In this document: piece after piece, positions 1 through 4,347 of the stretch | Layout: each line of letters starts with the position of its first letter | Position numbering within the stretch: the first letter of the stretch is position 1 | Program-made: the position numbers and the translations under genes | Notes under the pieces: generated by a model | What the model saw: only the letters and a program-made list of their open reading frames with translations | Told to the model about the DNA's origin: nothing | The model's database searches: none | Assembly (NCBI GenBank): GCA_946481035.1 | Contig: CAMLNK010000367.1 | Coordinates: forward strand, 1-5,422 | From: an uncultured Dyadobacter sp. | Lineage (GTDB): Bacteria > Bacteroidota > Bacteroidia > Cytophagales > Spirosomataceae | Direction of reading: 5' to 3' | Length of the DNA: 5,422 nucleotides

Positions 1-62
1 AAGCGGTTGCCAGACTGGCTGGCGGAGACTCGCAGGATTCACGGGTTTGGTGGGATCAATAA
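1..62 (+). CDS. C-terminal end of a SusD/RagB-like outer-membrane lipoprotein (partial)
   Basis: Only the last 19 codons are present, read from base 3 to a TAA at 60-62; they end in ...GDSQDSRVWWDQ. A short tail ending in R-x-W-W-D is, from my knowledge of the family, common at the C-terminus of SusD/RagB proteins, the surface lipoproteins that cap a SusC TonB-dependent transporter and bind the incoming glycan. The next gene, 44 bases downstream on the same strand, is a DUF1735-type lipoprotein, which commonly follows susD in polysaccharide-utilisation loci. The identification rests on this short tail plus context. The other two + frames also stay open through these bases, so the frame itself is not certain. 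Confidence 0.6.
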   Translation, partial: AVARLAGGDSQDSRVWWDQ

Positions 63-106
63 GGCAACACAGCTATCTCTCTTTCAAGAACATGATATTA
101 ACATAT

Positions 107-1084
107 ATGAAAAACATAATTTCGAAAAGCTTGCTCGCGCTGGGAATGCTCGCAGTTATACTGAGCTCCTGTATTGACGATGATTTGACGCCACTAGGCG
201 ACCAGGGGCAAACCCTGGTCAAGATCCTGGAAGGCCCTGAACAGACCTTTTTTTTCAGCCCTTTCACAGAAGTAAAGACGATGGATGCGTTCAGTCTCAG
301 AAAGGACGCAAATTCGAACAGCACTTTAAAAACTGCCAGTATTTTTGTTTTGACTCAATCGCAGGCCATGATTGATTCATTCAACGTACATAACGGCGAG
401 ACGTTCGAAGCGTTGCCAGACGACTTTTTCAAACTTACAAATCCCGCATTTGAAAAGTCTGGTGATGGTTATAAGGTCAACTTTGCGTCTGGCGATTTTT
501 CCAAGGAATTTACTATTGAGCTTGACGGAAGCAAGTGGACTGACCTTGGTAAAAAATACGCCCTTGCATTTGAAGTGTCTGACCCGGGAGGATATCACCT
601 GAGCAGTTCGAAAGACTCCATTATCGTGTTTTTTAGTATTAAGAACAAATACGATGGAAACTACGAAGTGGAAGCAACAGCGCCGATGGTAGATGTTACA
701 AACGCTTCGCTTACCGGGTACTATCCTCTTAATTCCAATCTTCATACCGTCGGGCCCAATTCGGTGGTTATGTATTGCATAACCTATTTGGGCGGCCATC
801 AGGGGCATCCGATAAAGAACGGAACGGCCGACTCCTGGTATGGCAACTTTGCACCGGTGTTCAACATGGATGATGCAGGGAAAGTTACCAGTGTCACCAA
901 TTTCTATGGGCAGGGAACTAATGCAAGCGGCCGGTCGGCCAGACTTGATCCGACTGGTGTGAACAAATTCACGATTAACGATGATGGAAGCAAAACCCTT
1001 GAAGTAAAATACATTATGGTTCAGGCCGGTGGGGTTGACCGTACATTCTTTACGGAAAAATGGACTTATAAGGGAGAAAGGTAA
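107..1084 (+). CDS. DUF1735-type (BT_3987-like) surface lipoprotein of a SusCD-type locus
   Basis: A 325-aa exported lipoprotein. From the ATG at 107 it begins MKNIISKSLLALGMLAVILSS-C, with a lipobox (L19-S-S-C22) followed by acidic residues (IDDD), the pattern linked to lipoprotein surface export in Bacteroidota. Residues about 30-175 resemble the DUF1735 beta-sandwich found in glycan-binding accessory lipoproteins. A second domain starts near the N-K-Y-D-G-N-Y motif (180-186) and ends in F-x-E-x-W-T-Y-K-G-x-R, an ending I associate with this group. The likely role is helping SusC/SusD capture a glycan at the cell surface; the substrate cannot be read from sequence. The start at 107 is preferred over an upstream TTG at 47 or ATG at 92 because it gives a clean signal peptide. 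A run of eight T (248-255) encodes Phe-Phe-Phe. The gene is followed by a strong terminator, so it probably ends its operon. Confidence 0.8.
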   Translation: MKNIISKSLLALGMLAVILSSCIDDDLTPLGDQGQTLVKILEGPEQTFFFSPFTEVKTMDAFSLRKDANSNSTLKTASIFVLTQSQAMIDSFNVHNGETFEALPDDFFKLTNPAFEKSGDGYKVNFASGDFSKEFTIELDGSKWTDLGKKYALAFEVSDPGGYHLSSSKDSIIVFFSIKNKYDGNYEVEATAPMVDVTNASLTGYYPLNSNLHTVGPNSVVMYCITYLGGHQGHPIKNGTADSWYGNFAPVFNMDDAGKVTSVTNFYGQGTNASGRSARLDPTGVNKFTINDDGSKTLEVKYIMVQAGGVDRTFFTEKWTYKGER

Positions 1085-1105
1085 AAATAAATTTTCCATT
1101 AGCGG

Positions 1106-1135
1106 GCCGCCTCAGATCTTGCTGAGGCGGCTTTT
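1106..1135 (+). terminator. Rho-independent terminator closing the SusD/DUF1735 operon
   Basis: A perfect 10-bp GC-rich stem (GCCGCCTCAG at 1106-1115, CTGAGGCGGC at 1122-1131) with a 6-base loop is followed at once by TTTT. It begins 22 bases after the lipoprotein stop. On the opposite strand the stem also lies 2 bases beyond the TAA of the small reading frame at 1134-1327, so it may stop convergent transcripts too, although the U-tract on that side is displaced and weak. Confidence 0.88.
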
Positions 1136-1327
1136 AACTAGCTTTATTTTTGGAGCTGACTATTTTTCTCCAAAACAGCACTAGCGCAAATACAGTCCCG
1201 CCGATCATGGAGCAAATTCGACCTTGATTTGTAGTATTCAGTAAATCCGGAATGGGCCAAATATCGGGTTAAACCAGTGATGTTTTTCAGGCTGCTGCGG
1301 CATAGTGCGAAAATCGGCGCCCATCAT
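1134..1327 (-). pseudogene. Possible frameshifted gene for a small single-pass membrane protein, abutting the sigma gene
   Basis: The TAA of the sigma factor (1330-1328) is followed without a gap by ATGATG, in the same frame. This opens 29 codons (MMGADFRTMPQQ...HHWFNPIFGPFRIY) ending in TGA at 1240-1238. In the -1 frame a second open stretch runs from about 1268 to a TAA at 1136-1134. It contains P-D-I-W-P-I-P-D-L-L, then a hydrophobic segment MIGGTVFALVLFW and a basic tail RKIVSSKNKAS, like a membrane anchor with positive-inside residues. One frameshift anywhere in about 1239-1271 would join them into a protein of roughly 60-65 aa. No canonical slippery heptamer was found, so a mutation or sequencing error is likelier than programmed frameshifting. 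A membrane protein right after an ECF sigma gene would be a candidate anti-sigma or accessory factor, but no known anti-sigma domain is recognised. It could also be chance. Confidence 0.35.
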
Positions 1328-1975
1328 TTAATGTGAACGAATTTGACCCATTACAGTTTTTACGATCCCGTCACACCGGACAAGATCGAACACGAAAAGT
1401 TGGTTGGGTGCGCAGTAGCTGCTCAGCTCTGTACGCAACATTTCCTTGGCCCTGTTCAGACGGACTTTAACATTGGATTCCGTCAGGTCGAGAACTTCCA
1501 TGGTTTCCTGAGTGGTCATTTCTTGGATTTCCCGCATGACGAATATAAGTCTGTATTTCTCCGGCAGACTGGATACCGCTTTTTCGAGAACAGCTTTTAG
1601 CTCCTGGTTCATAAGTCTTTTCAATGGCGTTTCATTGTGAAATTCATTGCAGGCATGTTCGGCCCGGGCCTTGTCCGATCTGGTCTTTAACTTTCGGTGC
1701 AGTAGACTTTCGTTAATAGCGATTCTTGTCAGCCAGGTGCCGAAGCTGGATTTTCCCTGAAAACTAGGCAATTGCAGGTACGCATTTAAATAGGTCGTCT
1801 GCATGATGTCTTCTGTGGCCATATCGTCGTTGACGATAGACATGCAGATGCGGAACAGCCGCTGGTTGAATTTACGTATCAAAATTTCATAAAGGTTCTT
1901 TTCACCTTGCAGTATCCTTTTAACGATTTCTTCGTCAGAAGCCGGAGTGGGCAGGATTTGACCGGAGTATCTCAT
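1328..1975 (-). CDS. ECF-family RNA polymerase sigma factor
   Basis: A 215-aa sigma-70 family protein of the extracytoplasmic-function type. Region 2 spans about residues 13-97: SDEEIVKRILQGEKNLYEIL, then the core-binding and -10 recognition helices with A-T-E-D-I-M-Q-T-T-Y-L-N-A-Y and F-G-T-W-L-T-R-I-A-I-N. Region 4 spans about 123-184, with LPEKYRLIFVMREIQEMT and the helix-turn-helix ...ETMEVLDLTESNVKVRLNRAK that reads the -35 element. The tail (F-D-L-V-R-C-D-x-I-V-x-x-V-M) extends past region 4 and is, as I recall, seen in one ECF subgroup. The frame opens at a TTG at 2011; the ATG at 1975 is preferred because MRY...SDEEIV is a usual beginning for this subgroup, but TTG would add 12 residues. 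It lies downstream of the DUF4142 and cupredoxin genes on the same strand and probably controls them, which is inference. No adjacent full-length anti-sigma gene is seen. Confidence 0.92.
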   Translation of the reverse strand: MRYSGQILPTPASDEEIVKRILQGEKNLYEILIRKFNQRLFRICMSIVNDDMATEDIMQTTYLNAYLQLPSFQGKSSFGTWLTRIAINESLLHRKLKTRSDKARAEHACNEFHNETPLKRLMNQELKAVLEKAVSSLPEKYRLIFVMREIQEMTTQETMEVLDLTESNVKVRLNRAKEMLRTELSSYCAPNQLFVFDLVRCDGIVKTVMGQIRSH

Positions 1976-2044
1976 TTTACCAACATTATGATCTGAGAAT
2001 GAAGCGCTCAATTCTTTTGTCTTTTGTTCAGGTACAGTTCAAAC

Positions 2045-2076
2045 CAGAGCTTGCTAACATTGCATTGCAAGCTCTG
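2045..2076. repeat. 10-bp perfect inverted repeat between the cupredoxin and sigma genes
   Basis: CAGAGCTTGC (2045-2054) and GCAAGCTCTG (2067-2076) are exact reverse complements separated by 12 bases. The repeat lies between the cupredoxin stop (2105) and the sigma start (1975 or 2011). In the - strand transcript it would fold into a hairpin about 30 bases after the cupredoxin stop, followed by GTTTGAACTG rather than a U-tract, so it is a poor intrinsic terminator. It could lower readthrough into the sigma gene, stabilise the upstream mRNA 3' end, or be a protein-binding operator. The rest of the gap holds no clear promoter. Confidence 0.6.
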
Positions 2077-2104
2077 ACAGAACATAATCAAATTTTCAAC
2101 CGGT

Positions 2105-2458
2105 TCATTTTACGGTAATTTTACCCTTCATCACAGGGTGAATCGAGCAATAATAGGCTACGTTTTGGCTGACGGTCACAGACCATGATTTCCCGACAGC
2201 CAGGGGCGCGGAACGCCAGGCTTTTTTTGTCTCGGTAATATCGTGAGCAACGATGTCGTGGTTGACAAAAGTAATCTGATCTCCCTTTTGAACGGATATA
2301 CTGGCGGGATGAAACGCCATCTGCTTTATTTCAACGGTGTGATGATGGCCGGCAACAGTTTTGGCAGCGCGCGCAAGGGTAATGTTGTCCCGGTTTGCCA
2401 GGATGAAGCCTGTTGTTAATAACATTATCGCCAGACAGGTAACTAGTGACCGGCTCAT
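2105..2458 (-). CDS. Exported small cupredoxin (plastocyanin/azurin-like blue copper protein)
   Basis: A 117-aa protein with an N-terminal hydrophobic export segment (residues about 4-21) and one cupredoxin domain. The type 1 copper ligands are visible: His72 in F-V-N-H-D-I-V-A-H-D-I, and Cys104, His107 and Met110 in Y-Y-C-S-I-H-P-V-M-K-G-K-I. The preceding F-H-P-A-S-I-S-V-Q-K-G-D-Q-I-T-F is the usual second-strand region of this family. A His-His-His run (38-40) could bind extra metal. Proteins of this type carry electrons or bind copper in the periplasm or at the membrane; the partner is unknown. Its ATG overlaps the DUF4142 stop as ATGA, which points to translational coupling and roughly matched expression. 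Cupredoxin, DUF4142 and an ECF sigma together suggest an oxidative or metal envelope-stress role, which is inference. Confidence 0.9.
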   Translation of the reverse strand: MSRSLVTCLAIMLLTTGFILANRDNITLARAAKTVAGHHHTVEIKQMAFHPASISVQKGDQITFVNHDIVAHDITETKKAWRSAPLAVGKSWSVTVSQNVAYYCSIHPVMKGKITVK

Positions 2459-2988
2459 TGTTTGTGTTCCTTTTGCACCATTTCGGCATGTGCTAAGTGA
2501 GCTTTCAACGCGGGTAGGACATTTTGCAGAAGCTGTTTGAGCTCAGTATTGTCCGTCTCGGGAATAAGTAAATTTTCCACCGCAGCGATGACAGCCTTAT
2601 GGTAGGTGACCTCATTGTCGATGTATGCTTTGTCGAAAGCTGCGCCTGACTTTCCGTTGAGCAGCTTTTTCGTCATCTCTGCATCGGCTAGCAGGCTTTT
2701 ACTTACCGGATTATCCTTCGGGGTAACTCCGAGTTTTTTGGCCAGGGCGACGGCCTGTTCTATCACAGCGGTATGGTCTCGCTTCATGGTTTCTGCGAAT
2801 TTGAGCACCTGGGTACTCTTTGATTTTTTCGCGGCAATTTCGGCGTACCCGATATCGATCTGGTTTGCAACGACGGCTACCGAGGCAACCTCAGGGTCTG
2901 TAAGGGACGGATTTTTTTGGGCGGCGACATCTAAGGCGAGCAAGATAAGCGCTGCCGCCAGGCGGGCGATCAAGTTTGGATTTTTCAC
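2455..2988 (-). CDS. Exported DUF4142-family protein (ferritin-like helical bundle)
   Basis: A 177-aa protein with a signal peptide (residues 1-23, cleavage probably after V-A-A) and a mostly helical mature part matching DUF4142. Landmarks are V-A-N-Q-I-D-I-G-Y-A-E-I-A, F-A-E-T-M-K-R-D-H (64-72), F-D-K-A-Y-I-D-N-E-V-T-Y-H (118-130) and a terminal L-P-A-L-K-A-H-L-A-H-A (158-168). The recurring His, Asp and Glu residues in E-x-x-x-H-type positions resemble a ferritin-like fold, but metal binding is not established. The family's function is not known to me; it is often found with stress regulators. The start is a GTG at 2988-2986, forced because an in-frame TAA lies four codons upstream and no ATG comes before the signal peptide. 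An Asp (D20) sits at the end of the hydrophobic core, which is unusual. It is first in the - strand unit, just downstream of an ECF-type promoter. Confidence 0.88.
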   Translation of the reverse strand: MKNPNLIARLAAALILLALDVAAQKNPSLTDPEVASVAVVANQIDIGYAEIAAKKSKSTQVLKFAETMKRDHTAVIEQAVALAKKLGVTPKDNPVSKSLLADAEMTKKLLNGKSGAAFDKAYIDNEVTYHKAVIAAVENLLIPETDNTELKQLLQNVLPALKAHLAHAEMVQKEHKQ

Positions 2989-3011
2989 TTTGATTGTGGT
3001 TTAGTTTCCCC

Positions 3012-3040
3012 TTAGAGTACCAACCTCCGAAAAAGTTACA
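3012..3040 (-). promoter_or_regulatory. ECF-type promoter for the DUF4142-cupredoxin(-sigma) unit
   Basis: Read on the - strand, TGTAACTTTTT (3040-3030) is followed by GGTACTCTAAG, with 17 bases between GTAAC (3039-3035) and CTCT (3017-3014). This matches the general ECF architecture of an AAC-containing -35 box followed by T-rich sequence, 16-17 bases, then a short -10 box close to GTC/CGTCT. Transcription would start near 3005, giving a leader of roughly 15-20 bases before the GTG at 2988. The neighbouring ECF sigma factor is the natural candidate to read it, which would make the unit self-activating if transcription continues into the sigma gene. Confidence 0.6.
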
Positions 3041-3068
3041 GGATTTGACGAAAATAAATTTTGTAACT
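3034..3068. repeat. Divergent inverted repeat AGTTACA...TGTAACT in the shared promoter region
   Basis: AGTTACA (3034-3040) and TGTAACT (3062-3068) are exact reverse complements separated by 21 bases. The left arm contains the proposed ECF -35 box; the right arm is the same hexamer facing the methyltransferase. No matching -10 box was found 16-17 bases beyond the right arm, so a second divergent ECF promoter is not supported. An operator or chance are the alternatives. Confidence 0.35.
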
Positions 3069-3154
3069 GATCATTCTCCAAATGAATTCCGGCGGCTGGG
3101 ACAATAATCCACCCTTTTGAGCACGTAGTCCACCTCACTTTCTGCACTGGTCTA

Positions 3155-3162
3155 TAAGTTTG
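3155..3162 (+). promoter_or_regulatory. Possible Bacteroidota -7 element upstream of the methyltransferase
   Basis: TAAGTTTG fits the TAnnTTTG -7 consensus of the Bacteroidota housekeeping sigma factor and lies 49 bases before the methyltransferase ATG. A proper TTTG -33 element at the expected distance is missing (the nearest TTTTG, 3115-3119, is too far upstream), so this is a weak call. Confidence 0.3.
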
Positions 3163-3211
3163 TTGTGTGGGTTTTTGATTCAAATTTAACCCTGCCTAAT
3201 TACTGAAAACC

Positions 3212-4255
3212 ATGACAACGAACCGCTCTACACAACCATCCCCCGAAAGCATCCTTCAAATGGGTACCGGCTTTTGGGCATCCAAAGTACTATTGGCCGC
3301 CGTCGATTTCGACTTGTTTACCCTTCTGACAGAAAGCGGCCCTCTGACCGCAGCCGAGTTGAAGCAAAAGCTGGGACTGCATTGCAACGACAGGAATATG
3401 TACGACTTTTTGGATACGCTTACCGGCTTTGGCTTTTTAAACCGTACGGGTATCCTGGAAACAGCCACCTATTCCAACTCCCCCGATACTGACCTGTTTC
3501 TGGACCTGAAAAAGCCAACCTATGTCGGCGGAATGCTCAAAATGCTCAATGATCGCCTGTACGGCTTCTGGGGGAATCTGGAAGAAGGGCTGAAAACCGG
3601 AAAGCCGCAGAATGAAGCCAGGAATGGGGGGAATTTGTTTGAAAACATATATCAATCGCCCGAACAACTGGAAAGCTTTGTGAACGCCATGAGCAGCATT
3701 CAGGTCGGGGCATTTATGGCTTTTGCCCAAAAATTTGATTTCTCCAAATACAAAACGCTGACGGATGCTGGCGGATGCAGCGGCCTGCTGTCCATCCTGG
3801 TTGCCAGGTACCAGCCACACATTTCCTGCGTGAGTATGGACCTGCCGGGTGTGACGGCCATTGCAGAGAAAGCGATCGCGAAAGCCGGCTTAAACGGCCA
3901 GGTGAGGGCAGTATCGGGAGACTTTTTTAACGACGCATTTCCGGTAGCCGATATGGTGGTTATGGGCAATATTCTTCATGACTGGGACGAGCAGCAAAAA
4001 ATTAGCCTGATGAAGAGTGCGTACGCCGCATTACCCAAGGGAGGTGCTTTTATAGCCATCGAAAATGTGATTGACGGGGAGCGAAAGGAGAATGTATTTG
4101 GCCTGTTGATGAGCTTGAATATGCTTATCGAAACCGGTACCGGTTTCGACTACACTTTGGCGGACTTCAACCGATGGGCCATGCAAGTAGGATTCAGTTC
4201 CACTTCGCTGTTGCCGCTCGTGGGCCCGACCAGCGCGGCGATTGCCATTAAATAA
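3212..4255 (+). CDS. SAM-dependent class II O-methyltransferase (plant-type/acetylserotonin O-methyltransferase fold)
   Basis: A 347-aa enzyme of usual family length. Residues about 10-100 form the N-terminal winged-helix dimerisation domain (S-K-V-L-L-A-A-V-D-F-D-L-F near 24-36, M-Y-D-F-L-D-T-L near 63-70). The Rossmann SAM-binding domain follows: motif I D-A-G-G-C-S-G (185-191), acidic D210 in S-M-D-L-P for the SAM ribose, G-D-F-F (236-239) near the adenine, and G-N-I-L-H-D-W-D (252-259), where His256 is the expected catalytic base. E284 lies in I-A-I-E-N-V-I-D. Relatives move a methyl group from SAM to hydroxyls of small aromatic or polyketide molecules; the substrate here is unknown. Cys189 in motif I is less usual than Gly, Thr or Ser. 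No biosynthetic partner gene is visible; it is divergent from the sigma module and 92 bases ahead of a surface-protein gene with no evident functional link. No signal peptide, so cytoplasmic. Confidence 0.88.
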   Translation: MTTNRSTQPSPESILQMGTGFWASKVLLAAVDFDLFTLLTESGPLTAAELKQKLGLHCNDRNMYDFLDTLTGFGFLNRTGILETATYSNSPDTDLFLDLKKPTYVGGMLKMLNDRLYGFWGNLEEGLKTGKPQNEARNGGNLFENIYQSPEQLESFVNAMSSIQVGAFMAFAQKFDFSKYKTLTDAGGCSGLLSILVARYQPHISCVSMDLPGVTAIAEKAIAKAGLNGQVRAVSGDFFNDAFPVADMVVMGNILHDWDEQQKISLMKSAYAALPKGGAFIAIENVIDGERKENVFGLLMSLNMLIETGTGFDYTLADFNRWAMQVGFSSTSLLPLVGPTSAAIAIK

Positions 4256-4276
4256 TACAGCTTCTTTCCTGGAAGA

Positions 4277-4298
4277 GCGTCCGGTATTCCGCGGACGC
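4277..4298 (+). other. Small hairpin between the methyltransferase and the repeat-protein gene
   Basis: GCGTCCG (4277-4283) pairs with CGGACGC (4292-4298) around an 8-base loop, 21 bases after the methyltransferase stop. No T-tract follows, so it is not a standard intrinsic terminator; it may protect the mRNA 3' end or be incidental. The rest of the 92-base gap shows no convincing TAnnTTTG promoter, so whether the next gene has its own promoter is undecided. Confidence 0.35.
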
Positions 4299-4347
4299 CT
4301 GAACGACTATGTCCAACCAACTCGACGGAAAAATCTAAATCAAAATT

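Noticed and set aside
377..1099. 240-codon open frame on the - strand opposite the lipoprotein gene
   Set aside because: It lies over a well-supported lipoprotein gene with signal peptide and recognisable ending; its translation is rich in Cys, His, Ile and Arg and matches no family, as expected for an antisense shadow.
1239..1271. Programmed -1 ribosomal frameshift site joining the two small frames after the sigma gene
   Set aside because: No X-XXY-YYZ slippery heptamer (the nearest, G-TTT-AAC, lacks the required first triplet) and no obvious downstream pseudoknot, so an indel is the simpler explanation.
2606..3004. 132-codon open frame on the + strand opposite DUF4142
   Set aside because: Fully antisense to a recognised DUF4142 gene, with a Ser/Ala/Phe-rich composition typical of a complement of helical Lys/Ala-rich coding sequence.
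3062..3090. Second ECF promoter driving the methyltransferase
   Set aside because: TGTAACT is present on the + strand but there is no T-run after it and no GTC/CTCT-like box at 16-17 bases.
3001..3183. 60-codon open frame on the - strand upstream of DUF4142
   Set aside because: It covers the divergent intergenic region including the proposed ECF promoter, has no recognisable domain or export signal, and its stop falls just before the DUF4142 start; most likely chance.
3437..3969. Open frames on the - strand inside the methyltransferase gene
   Set aside because: The + strand gene shows every class II methyltransferase motif in order over its full length, so these frames are shadows.
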